Assembly: GCA_937996705.1 (NCBI GenBank)
Contig: CALKUQ010000005.1
Coordinates: 1-31,285 of the forward strand
Direction of reading: 5' to 3'
DNA: 31,285 nucleotides
DNA from: an uncultured Chlamydiae bacterium
Lineage (GTDB): Bacteria > Chlamydiota > Chlamydiia > Chlamydiales > 2-12-FULL-49-11
Position 1 is the first letter of the stretch. Each line of letters starts with the position of its first letter. Under the pieces are notes generated by a model that did no database searches, was not told the DNA's origin, and worked only from the letters and a program-made list of their open reading frames with translations. Made by a program: the position numbers and the translations under genes. This document shows positions 9,601 through 15,337 of this stretch, in pieces.

Positions 9601-10705
9601 CCGCATGTACATGTCTCTCAAGCTCTTTTAGGGAATCTCCGCCCGATTGAAGAAAATATTCAGGAATCTGATAAGGATCTCGTTTCAAAAACTCAAGCTC
9701 TTCTCTATGAAGCTCCTCAATATCCAATCTTTCAAGAAGATGGGGAAATCTTCTAAATCTCTCCTCTTTTGCTCTCCTAATATTTTCAATCGTACCTAAA
9801 GTAGTCTCATTTAATTCTCTAATCACCCCTCTCTTGGACTCCCATTTAGCTGTATCACAACTTAGCGCCAATCTTTGTTTTAATAAAAAAAGATACTCAC
9901 TCTCAAGCAATCTATCTGAGCGAGTGCCCCTAACAATCTCCAACGCTTCAATTTCCTGAGCTAATTGTTCAAACTGAGCAGAATCGAGGGCAACATCAGA
10001 ACATCTCTCCCACAAATGAGTTATGTCTAATCCAGGTCTCTCCGCCCGAATAAACTCCGACCTCGAATCCAAATAAAAAGCTTCACTAGGATCGCGGACT
10101 CGATCGTGAAGTGATGCCGGATCAATTTGTTTCAGTTTCTTTTCTAAACGACTAAGAATCTCTTTTTCAACAAATTGACGCTCTTTAATCCTATCCAAAG
10201 GAGAGAGCGAAACAAAGCGCTCTCTACTAAAAGCCTCTTTAGCAGCTTTTAAAAACCGATCCCAAACTTCTCTAGCTCTATCTAGATCGCCCCCCTCTAT
10301 GATTCTATGAAAGATATCATCCCTTAATCGGATCTCCTCTTCTACAGGCAAAGAGCCTTCAACAGCTGCATGAACTAATTTTTTCTCCGCTTCATTAAGG
10401 GGCTTTTTGATCATTTGATTCAACATTTGACAAAGGGCATGCTCTTTTGCTTCCGAGTGCTTTGGCAAACTCACTTCACCAGAAAAGAGAGCTCTTTTTG
10501 CATATCCAGGAATTGCACTAATAAAGAGCGCGCACCTAAATAATAGCGCTGCCCCCTTCTTAGCAAATTTCCAAGCTTCTAAAAGAGCTGCAAAAACAGA
10601 GTTAGCTACACGATATGTCTCTTCCAGCACACCTCTAAAAACTGGACCTCTAATAAGAGCAATTCTATCACTGAAATTTTCAACTGTGTGAAATGAACGA
10701 ATCAT
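638..10705 (-). CDS. giant DUF3638/DUF3645-like protein with SF2-helicase-like motifs
   Basis: A 3355-residue protein of unknown function. I chose the ATG at 10705 because GGGAG sits five bases before it; the longer reading from 10756 adds 17 residues but has no ribosome-binding site. The first 1900 residues are mostly charged and helix-rich. A Walker-A-like motif, QARMGFGKTALLP, has its Lys at about 1926, followed by VRYVVPKAVL. A Walker-B-like TIFDELDAT lies at about 2078. The block PYEGTNTPKGLSTFDNTEVA with ATLRYYA at about 2220-2250 resembles DUF3645. TRGSDIKQADGAHALVTM (about 2515) and QAVLRFR (about 2543) match the C-terminal helicase-like motifs of DUF3638 proteins, known mainly as giants of fungi and other eukaryotes. 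An Ala-rich stretch (AEAQAEAVAEALAE) and coiled-coil-like helices follow. I infer an ATP-dependent remodelling activity on an unknown substrate. Family assignment rests on motif recall. Confidence 0.8.
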   Translation of the reverse strand: MIRSFHTVENFSDRIALIRGPVFRGVLEETYRVANSVFAALLEAWKFAKKGAALLFRCALFISAIPGYAKRALFSGEVSLPKHSEAKEHALCQMLNQMIKKPLNEAEKKLVHAAVEGSLPVEEEIRLRDDIFHRIIEGGDLDRAREVWDRFLKAAKEAFSRERFVSLSPLDRIKERQFVEKEILSRLEKKLKQIDPASLHDRVRDPSEAFYLDSRSEFIRAERPGLDITHLWERCSDVALDSAQFEQLAQEIEALEIVRGTRSDRLLESEYLFLLKQRLALSCDTAKWESKRGVIRELNETTLGTIENIRRAKEERFRRFPHLLERLDIEELHREELEFLKRDPYQIPEYFLQSGGDSLKELERHVHAAIDVEDRLTLLSIKTPKQRNEERQVALAKECLVACLEKTANGQQLISLMQRESRSSIEAELIDSSKRVLKDLFEKNKRVLLDHVYSTSEFVADLGGGEFGTLRFARQEKREHDFGALSKKLDLQLKRWYPALQEIWVKQVSLDQETEILALKGRAREEKMAQLFSQWVLEKTSLPFDRPISFEYVTLPNEREKRAVALERLREALPLEKLREKLHRPLLEAPIQQIFSGVSFRSIQLNQPLHRVAEIEFAPVAAEDEELLVLDPANLVEALKQAPFYNPIGELEARIDWAMSAVYQPPGLKTDFLSAYAAFFDISRAVMDQVTPQFLNGFMHLIQNSDVDPLKKDNFWRREVLACYLRLIFAGRADPIKVTEEQKKYLIQFATLAEFVLPELLVTEEATTFESVQIEVVAERLQSSEIGLEGLDEATIERSFQESTLASNLELRKYIDALRARHGEKLPKELFDAIFDHYSLDHDQGQEGIARAIHHAFQGIDRDEIIAYFQDHFLAQVPQEAIDPQNMILPKKIFFIDCLIALCRSNLLGLDDLMAEVEAFDNQLIKSSNAPCMLMGFSRKIERLSLLFIQNPSAEIFAELLRLKIAYRALRAEHYDGKVEITGFLKVATDRADSAMASSLFQVKDAVQTFDMNEIVRLLHKTESDDPSEKTFAEKAIEKIFKSQREALLPVIFSEPFFISFGRYDIDIVSGCVYFDGMERIELPPYLQNHPYVRELHLHELPYIRAPDGSYSHYTLEGDEAVPQVHISLSATGDLVIRRRLQTNFAPPEAIEFLQYLPISQFAKIPTSLAQRMGAKEFWINAEDHTLYGYSEKGEIVFSLDNEETIKTKLGTFRFVNPLEPSENPQIHLVLANLMNALPQDEILLREDKNLFWIPCLDLTVSLKSDGSALCSSPSISGWVLDLNHTLSPSILALKREGKEKPVRKLEDELILLKKHLREKEAIVGPSTLVKADMVEIRKQVVETEIKLAQVNPRMYLAILPEERDASQLRGGLRNGVTALVQTSLQIAQTENPQESQTLQAQYLAQESDYKDIVAEYKAYCQIKRKPAFLESLRGDSLQARDLRSLLFLLEQSLARGEGVDSVAWIKEIGKFPFSEALSLDTLQFLDRLKIHPDLNQNELSLYLKLMNCQNLFFQIQKTAKEMRVDRDQKLGELSHAYGESLQRCQETFQSLQGEGKILPVEIQSLLHTYLPGILIPQPLIEGEIQEISPLVAASLEGYAVQSLMERLRLTEHVGFLPKDVSRDIPLAQRNLLRAFSAHSGDQVAGFYLEEFGMFSLPTLYKELGLNHETGMALFGLTKEDINGIFLALKDKRWVETRGATDFYYSITARGSNPLSLIQTENIFAFLAHTALAQEDRIRVAQRLRAFFFGAAQSSFSFSWKNPELEGSAKSALLEEQTKHEREMLNAETLLKKILSEGGLTLVELKRKVLIGDHSFEKFSAARNALIRYLFHKTEVQHITNILRAPIKGERNQVELLSTARQYTIESLFKAERSDDQIMQLAFLLFEEDYGARCNASQIKLFKSIMSNPESPEAIDAMQARMGFGKTALLPLMALVQIAKEASLDPRDKSLVRYVVPKAVLQDNASAFGERISHILGTNVLKDREFSRYQIDAKNRIGSFRWILGDLQTRLAIYQQAKDHGIPIIQWPEIRQSMESQELAFGFLVTGGTLGDEEKVLCMQCKQLLGKIRSLQTYTIFDELDATQDFKACEVNFTEGEKLRIDPATIEPLTKLIACVATNQARSVEEWAPLMIQFLGLPRDPAIVNYVSRRELALDTIEIYEDPQDRINIFLIRAILLDPNIFAFVSNKQPSTHFGVRFSEREGKRVYSQDPESGSALLIAVPYEGTNTPKGLSTFDNTEVAAIATLRYYASRETMFEKEPHLQFLITQTQKQAIPPFLETVVHNVVGAGGKSFIERLKQIAELLDQAEIELAKQKFYEEFLSNPRDEVRFYFGRAVVATQVRTDEARANSNRYEMGSLKDQIKGCSGTVSSTSSYFTSPAIDPAADGKLSLEIMGRENNAPISILRPFPDDGTDYLGHVLDSLLEHAKVETRAIIDAAGICKSRDGNPETIVQVLWEKLQYHGQISGIEGIVYYGRDNIKRLYRGPYHPPIPCTTAMELASLPGKKYFSFYGQKNTRGSDIKQADGAHALVTMDENVPNNDAKQAVLRFRSLVQRSSDQKFTFALTARFAEMLLPRGRAERIDAKNVSLYLRLRELEQEQHDALTLFRKELQAHVKQAAAYIEHKIFCDLDLNDTGVQASYEEFLNARDRIIPLVDRALRDLDSKYGNALTTKARDQFIEEEVLRHTRKLRELGELGKRYGTGFNLKFFYKRIQDSRSLFESRYPEDKEVKVAAVDSGAEAIAMALAEAQAEAVAEALAERISEVVVHTQERMYVPSVNMSRAPHFVIQTDWLQNPVGAPVEIYPAMKHLIHPTLRDQIVVSPHLQNETIVSHFALIPLDAAKPHIFVSQEEGDAFLRQWPSFVGADYRLIDLRKDDVTQFSLLVVHMKAAVLQLEEQMPSIVSTEDLRGARLLNVQSEQFLPKLLLEGVDFTEISQRVDLTQFGISKEAERVGFNLRKEGDRLHIDAVALDGRGLRESITLPVMNRWLCPILRDIYGDLVPNKLERMQVRLERDSEAFRRELAELERQERVLAEKKEGLNRLLQDASAFTITPIMREGLVERDNEFITGGRAGAPAEIARCGEAFLTAMARIQGAQEQLRLQPDSARDNLLILRDNFNRFVSEEMQNFSHDFSSVPAFTEDDWNLGSTTRPPFDRVYGRILFSVHKGKIQGEYGAKDCSRRDCNQMFNVILPHLKQTVASMQRAILELPDVLNEIERIQAAIATLVAQKVSLEEAEQTLKAMERSQITAVALSCGIHFEPNEGGAASPQFWDRFRFQDLDTWPDFNLEARLEGELPDYSRNFVERSMREYHRRIRALNSKEIAIRTTHTAFSNTVLRFARQIESRPLEIKIIGT

Positions 10706-10710
10706 GAAAT

Positions 10711-10715
10711 CTCCC
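10711..10715 (-). promoter_or_regulatory. ribosome-binding site that sets the giant gene's start
   Basis: GGGAG on the minus strand, five bases before the ATG at 10705-10703. The alternative upstream ATG at 10756 has only T-rich sequence before it. The roughly 90 bp between the mgtA stop and the preferred start are AT-rich and could hold a promoter. Confidence 0.7.
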
Positions 10716-10793
10716 AAATGTTTACCAAAAATTATTACATAATTAACAATACGCATCTAGAAAAAACAATTTTTTAATCAGAACAATAGAAAA

Positions 10794-13409
10794 CTAAAGC
10801 CACACTTTAAATCTTCGTAGGAAAAACCATTTAAGAATTTGTGTAGTGATACAATAGCCAATCACTATCAAAGCTAGATAGAAAAAATAGATAGAGGGCA
10901 TTTGAGTCATCCCTACAGCCCTCCCTACTAAAGTATAGGGGATAGTTAATCCCACTCCAATTACCCCAAGTGTTGAAAGAAATAGTGCGGCAGAACAGTG
11001 ACTTTGAAAAAACGGGATCTTTGCTGTTCGGATCATATGAACAATAAGCGTCTGAGATAAAAGACCCTCCATAAACCACCCCGATTGAAAAAGAGCGCTT
11101 GTTCCCCAGGAATTCGCCCCAATAACAAACCAAAGAATGCCAAATGTGATGTAATCAAAAACAGAACTAATCGGACCTACAAAAAACATAAACCGAGTGA
11201 TCCCTGAACTACTCCACTGCCTTGGCTTTTCAAGATCTTCTTTATCTACATGATCAAACGGGATAGCAATTTGAGAAATGTCGTATAGCAGATTTTGAAG
11301 AAGCAACTGCAGGGGTAGCATCGGCAAAAACGGGAGAATCAAGCTTGCCCCTAAAATACTTAAGACATTCCCGAAATTTGAACTAATAGCCATTTTGATA
11401 TATTTAAGGATGTTTGCAAATGTTTTCCTTCCAATTAGCACCCCCTCACTTAGAAAAAGGAGGCTTTTTTCCAACATAATAATATCCGATGACTCTTTTG
11501 CAATATCGACAGAACTTTCGACAGATATCCCAATGTCGGCCTCTCTAAGGGCCGGAGCGTCATTGATTCCATCTCCTAGAAACCCAACTGTATGACCATT
11601 TTGCTTAATCAGTTGTATGATCTCCCCTTTCTGCAAGGGGCTTAATTTTACAAAAATTGTCGCCCTCTCAATTTTTTCCCTTTTCTCATCCACTTCCATC
11701 GCCTCTAATTCACGACCCGTAATCACGCCCTCGACTCTAAGCCCCACCCATTCACACACTTTTTCTGTAATGTAACGATCATCTCCCGTTAAAACTTTAA
11801 TACTGATTCCCGCTGCCTGAAGATTTTTTATCGCCTCTGTTGCACTCTCTTTTGGAGGATCCAAAAAGACTAAAAACCCTAAAAACGTAAGGTCACTCTC
11901 ATCGGTTGGATGGTAGACTTGAGTAGCATCCACTCTAAGCTCCTTTCGAGCAAGCCCTAAAACGCGAAGCCCCTTTTTATTCAAATCCTCATACAATCCA
12001 TTGGTATTAACTGAATTAGATATGGAGAGCACCGACTCTACAGAACCTTTACAGACAAGCCACCTCTTTCCATTCTCCTCAATAACCACACTCATTCGCT
12101 TTCGCTCAAAATCGTAGGGAATCTCATCTATCTTTGAAACCTTTTGGGCCCGCTCCCAGCATTCGCTATGCTCTAAAATCGCTTTGTCCAATAGATTTTT
12201 TAAGCCGGTTTGAAAATAGCTATTAAAATAGGCAAACCCAAGAACCTCCACATTTTCTTTCCCCTCGCAATCAAGGTATTGCTCTAAAACAACTTTATCT
12301 TCTGTAAGGGTCCCTGTTTTATCTGTACAAAGCACATCCATGGCACCGAAATTTTGAATGCTGCTCAACTGCTTCACAATCACTTTTTTTTTAGCCATCG
12401 CTAAAGCCCCTCTAGCCAAATTAGTGGTGACAATCATAGGGAGCATTTCAGGTGTTAAGCCAACAGCTACGGAGAGGGCAAAAAGGAGCGACTCAATCCA
12501 ATCCCCCTTCCCCAGGCCATTTACAAGAAAGACAAGGGGAATCATACAAATCATCAACTTAATTAATAAAAGACTTACTTTATTAATCCCGATATCAAAG
12601 CTAGTCATGGGCCTTTTAGAGCTAATTGCATGAGCGATCGATCCAAAATAGGTCCTATCTCCCGTCGCAATCACCACACCCTTTCCAATTCCGCTAACAA
12701 CATTCGTCCCCATAAAACAGATATTTTTTAAACCCAAAGAAAAAGCCTCTTCCTCAGAATCAACCCCTTTTTCTATAGGCCTAGACTCCCCAGTAAGTGA
12801 GGACTGACTCACAAACAGATCGTGAGCGTAAATCACCCTCAAATCGGCGGGAATCATATCTCCTGCAGAGAGAAAAACGACATCTCCCACGGCAAGATCT
12901 TTTAAATTAATTTCCTCTCTATCGTTTTCCCCACTTCCCCGAATCACTGTAGCCGTTGTTCCCACAAGAGCATTCAATTTTGCTGCAGCAGAATTGGAAC
13001 GATATTCTTGAAAAAATCTAATCCCCACTCCAATTAAAACCATCCCTAAGATGATAGAAAGCCCCAAAATATTCCCTAAAAACCAGGAGAGAAGACTCAA
13101 AGCTAACAAAAGCAGGACAAACGGATTTGTAATATTATTAAATAGAACTTGATACCAAGTAGGAGGCCCCTCCGAAATAATTTCATTCCGGCCACCCTCT
13201 TTAATTCGTCTAGTTGATACCTTCAGGCTTAAGCCTGCAAAAGAAGAGGAGAGCTCAGTTAAAAGCTCTCCCACATTTTTTTTTGAAATCTCTAAAGTTC
13301 TCTTTTGTAATTCGCTAGATATAAAGGGCTTGTCCGCACTTCGATGCAAAGAAAACAATCTTTGCAAAACCGACTTTTTATGATGCGCAGCCCTCACCCT
13401 TCTTAGCAT
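10794..13409 (-). CDS. mgtA: magnesium-transporting P-type ATPase (P3B, MgtA type)
   Basis: Imports Mg2+ across the inner membrane at the expense of ATP. The 871-residue length fits the family (about 900). Visible motifs are the actuator LTGES near residue 205, the phosphorylation site CTDKTGTLTED with the Asp at 363, and GDGINDAP near 612. A cation-transporter N-terminal region (VGELLTELSSSFAGLS) precedes the first membrane pair. The MgtA-type stretch VDKEDLEKPRQWSSSG followed by RFMFFVGPISSVFDYITFG near the C-terminus separates it from Ca2+ and Na+/K+ pumps. AAGGGG seven bases before the ATG supports this start. It lies 44 bp downstream of the helicase gene and upstream of the giant gene on the same strand, so co-transcription is possible. 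No Mg2+-sensing leader like that of enteric mgtA fits in the 44-bp gap. Confidence 0.93.
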   Translation of the reverse strand: MLRRVRAAHHKKSVLQRLFSLHRSADKPFISSELQKRTLEISKKNVGELLTELSSSFAGLSLKVSTRRIKEGGRNEIISEGPPTWYQVLFNNITNPFVLLLLALSLLSWFLGNILGLSIILGMVLIGVGIRFFQEYRSNSAAAKLNALVGTTATVIRGSGENDREEINLKDLAVGDVVFLSAGDMIPADLRVIYAHDLFVSQSSLTGESRPIEKGVDSEEEAFSLGLKNICFMGTNVVSGIGKGVVIATGDRTYFGSIAHAISSKRPMTSFDIGINKVSLLLIKLMICMIPLVFLVNGLGKGDWIESLLFALSVAVGLTPEMLPMIVTTNLARGALAMAKKKVIVKQLSSIQNFGAMDVLCTDKTGTLTEDKVVLEQYLDCEGKENVEVLGFAYFNSYFQTGLKNLLDKAILEHSECWERAQKVSKIDEIPYDFERKRMSVVIEENGKRWLVCKGSVESVLSISNSVNTNGLYEDLNKKGLRVLGLARKELRVDATQVYHPTDESDLTFLGFLVFLDPPKESATEAIKNLQAAGISIKVLTGDDRYITEKVCEWVGLRVEGVITGRELEAMEVDEKREKIERATIFVKLSPLQKGEIIQLIKQNGHTVGFLGDGINDAPALREADIGISVESSVDIAKESSDIIMLEKSLLFLSEGVLIGRKTFANILKYIKMAISSNFGNVLSILGASLILPFLPMLPLQLLLQNLLYDISQIAIPFDHVDKEDLEKPRQWSSSGITRFMFFVGPISSVFDYITFGILWFVIGANSWGTSALFQSGWFMEGLLSQTLIVHMIRTAKIPFFQSHCSAALFLSTLGVIGVGLTIPYTLVGRAVGMTQMPSIYFFYLALIVIGYCITTQILKWFFLRRFKVWL

Positions 13410-13453
13410 TTCTAGCCCCTTATTTATACTATCTCTAGCATAATGGGTAAATA

Positions 13454-15100
13454 TTACCTACGAGAGCCTTCACGCTCTTTCCGCTCGCCGCCAAATTTTG
13501 CTCTAGGCTTTGCTGATCTACCCTCTGAAAAAGCAGGCTTCTTAGGACGATCGCCTAGAGAAAACCCCTCTTTTCTTGGTGGTCTATCTCCAAAAGTAGC
13601 CCTTTTGGGTCTATCTCCGAAACCAGATTTTTGTCCTTTGTCGCCAAAACTAGGTTTTTGTGGCTTATCCCCAAAACTAGATCTTTGAGGTCTATCTCTA
13701 AACCCTTCTCTTCTTGGACGGCTTCCGTAATCATCTCTACGTCGCTCACCTGTGTACTCTTTTGAGCGCCCTTTGGGATTTTGAAATTTATCCTCTTCTT
13801 GAAGAGCTAATTTCTCCTTATCCATTAAATAAGAAAGAAGAAGAGAGACAAGCTCACCCTCTTCCACCTTTTCCATAAGCTTTTCTTGAAGATCTGAAAC
13901 ACCCTCTCGAATTGTCTGTTTTGCAATCAGATCTGTAAATGCATCTGCTTGAATTTGATACATTTGCTTTGCTGTTGGAACTGATAAGATCTTAATTTCA
14001 TTTGTCTTAGGTCCTAACATTCTTCCGATTTTTCTAAGTTCATTTGCCGTTCCTAAAGTGATTGCCATCCCCTTCTTACCAGCTCTCCCGGTTCTTCCAG
14101 CTCTGTGAACATACTCTTCAGATCCAAACGGAATTTGGTAGTTAAAAATATGAGTAACATCTGAAATATCAAGACCACGAGCAGCTACATCCGTAGCAAT
14201 TAAAAATTTAACTTCCCCTTTACGGAAAGCAGTCGTAACTTGCTGTCTTGTACTTTGCTGAATATCACCATGTAAGCATCTTACAGGGAATCCCATTTTA
14301 GAGAGGGTAATAGACAAGTCATCCACATCTTTTTTCGTTCTACAAAAGACGATCGCTTTAGCTGGGTTATTGGCCAATAAAATTCTAAAGAAAGCATTTT
14401 CACGCTTATGTTCCTTAAGATCATAAAAAATATGTTCAATATCTTGGTGGCTAAAGCCGGTAGAACCTACTTTAATAAACATAGGATCTTTTAAAATCGT
14501 CCTAATCAATCTCTGAATCGGGTCTGAAAGCGTTGCTGAAAAAAGGAGAGTTTGTCTCTCTTCTGGCAAGAACTCAAAAATTGTCTGGACATCTTCCAAA
14601 AATCCCATATTCAACATTTCATCTGCTTCATCAAGAACTACAATCGAAGGCTCATAGTTTTTTAAACGCTTTGATTCTAAAAGATCTAGCAATCTTCCTG
14701 GAGTTGCAACGATCACATTTGCCCCTCTTTGGATCGCTTCGATTTGACGTTGAGCGCTATCGCCCCCGTAAACTGCAACTGTTTTAATTCCAGAAGGTCT
14801 GCCATATCTAGACAATTCTTCACAAACTTGGATTGCAAGCTCTCTTGTAGGAGTAATCACAAGCATTCCCGCTTTTGCAGGCCTATCCAAAATTAATTCA
14901 AGCGATGGCAATCCAAATGCTGCCGTCTTTCCTGTCCCAGTCTGAGCTTGAGCAACTACATCAACCCCTGCTAAAATATGTGGGATTACTTCTCCTTGAA
15001 TCGGAGTTGGCTTTGTAAAGCCACATTTTTCAACTGCCTCTATAATAGATTCACTTAACGCAAAATCTCTAAAAGTAAGCTCTTTTTCTTGTTTTTCCAT
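13454..15100 (-). CDS. DEAD-box ATP-dependent RNA helicase (DeaD/CshA type)
   Basis: Unwinds structured RNA, typically in ribosome assembly, mRNA turnover or cold adaptation. All core motifs are present: Q motif TPIQ (32-35), Walker A AQTGTGKT (52-59), PTREL (84-88), TPGR (133-136), DEAD (157-160), SAT (188-190), ARGLD (307-311) and HRAGRTGRAG (332-341). After an acidic linker, residues 440-548 form a basic tail with repeated FGD-[RK]-P units (SSFGDKPQK, PSFGDKGQK, SGFGDRPKR, ATFGDRPPR). This is reminiscent of the RGG/RNA-binding tails of cold-shock helicases; no DbpA-type RNA-binding domain is obvious. AGAGGA eight bases before the ATG supports the start. The leader upstream contains two strong hairpins that may regulate expression. 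The exact subfamily (csdA/deaD or cshA) cannot be settled here. Confidence 0.95.
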   Translation of the reverse strand: MEKQEKELTFRDFALSESIIEAVEKCGFTKPTPIQGEVIPHILAGVDVVAQAQTGTGKTAAFGLPSLELILDRPAKAGMLVITPTRELAIQVCEELSRYGRPSGIKTVAVYGGDSAQRQIEAIQRGANVIVATPGRLLDLLESKRLKNYEPSIVVLDEADEMLNMGFLEDVQTIFEFLPEERQTLLFSATLSDPIQRLIRTILKDPMFIKVGSTGFSHQDIEHIFYDLKEHKRENAFFRILLANNPAKAIVFCRTKKDVDDLSITLSKMGFPVRCLHGDIQQSTRQQVTTAFRKGEVKFLIATDVAARGLDISDVTHIFNYQIPFGSEEYVHRAGRTGRAGKKGMAITLGTANELRKIGRMLGPKTNEIKILSVPTAKQMYQIQADAFTDLIAKQTIREGVSDLQEKLMEKVEEGELVSLLLSYLMDKEKLALQEEDKFQNPKGRSKEYTGERRRDDYGSRPRREGFRDRPQRSSFGDKPQKPSFGDKGQKSGFGDRPKRATFGDRPPRKEGFSLGDRPKKPAFSEGRSAKPRAKFGGERKEREGSRR

Positions 15101-15151
15101 CTAAAAATTCCTCTTTATACCATTCGTTATTTAAAAATTGGTTTTTCATTG

Positions 15152-15174
15152 CTGATCTAGAGATCTAGTATCAG
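15152..15174 (-). promoter_or_regulatory. hairpin in the RNA helicase leader
   Basis: CTGAT-CTAG pairs with CTAG-ATCAG across a four-base AGAT loop, with a single bulged base: a nine-pair stem. If transcription starts farther upstream, it lies in the helicase 5' leader about 50 bases before the start codon, next to a GC-rich patch (15175-15200) unusual for this AT-rich region. Cold-shock helicase genes often have long structured leaders. Confidence 0.4.
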
Positions 15175-15224
15175 CCCCGCGCTCGCAAGCTAAGGCCCCG
15201 AAAAATCTACATTTTTAAATCTCT

Positions 15225-15254
15225 CGCGGTATATGATCCCAAGATCATACCACG
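15225..15254 (-). promoter_or_regulatory. second strong hairpin in the divergent intergenic region
   Basis: TATGATC and GATCATA form a perfect seven-pair stem around a CCAA loop. It extends through a two-base bulge into CGCGG/CCACG, for about 12 pairs. It may be part of the structured helicase leader, an operator for a dimeric regulator, or an insulator between the divergent helicase and ABC genes. The region was checked for a tRNA and does not fold as one. Confidence 0.4.
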
Positions 15255-15314
15255 ATCTAAAAGATATCCGCAACCTCATAAGACGATTCAAAAAAAAATT
15301 TTCACCAAATTAAT

Positions 15315-15330
15315 TATAATTATAGTATAC
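15315..15330 (+). promoter_or_regulatory. -10 region of the ABC exporter, perhaps with very short leader
   Basis: TATAAT (15315-15320) and an overlapping TATAGTATAC (15321-15330) lie immediately before the ATG at 15338. There is no Shine-Dalgarno in between. Initiation from either hexamer would give a leader of roughly 0-11 bases, so the mRNA may be leaderless. No good -35 is visible. Confidence 0.45.
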
Positions 15331-15337
15331 GCAAATT

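Noticed and set aside
3010..9756. Several open frames of 60-141 codons on both strands within the giant gene.
   Set aside because: They overlap a long continuous coding frame with recognisable motifs, and have no ribosome-binding sites or family resemblance.
10706..10756. Seventeen extra N-terminal residues of the giant protein from the ATG at 10756.
   Set aside because: No ribosome-binding site precedes that ATG, while GGGAG is ideally placed for the ATG at 10705.
13443..13749. Pro/Ser-rich plus-strand and acidic minus-strand frames over the helicase tail.
   Set aside because: They mirror the FGD-repeat tail of the helicase read in other frames.
15150..15260. Possible tRNA or small structured RNA in the GC-rich intergenic patch.
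   Set aside because: The hairpins do not form a cloverleaf and no T-loop (GTTCRA) or CCA end is present.
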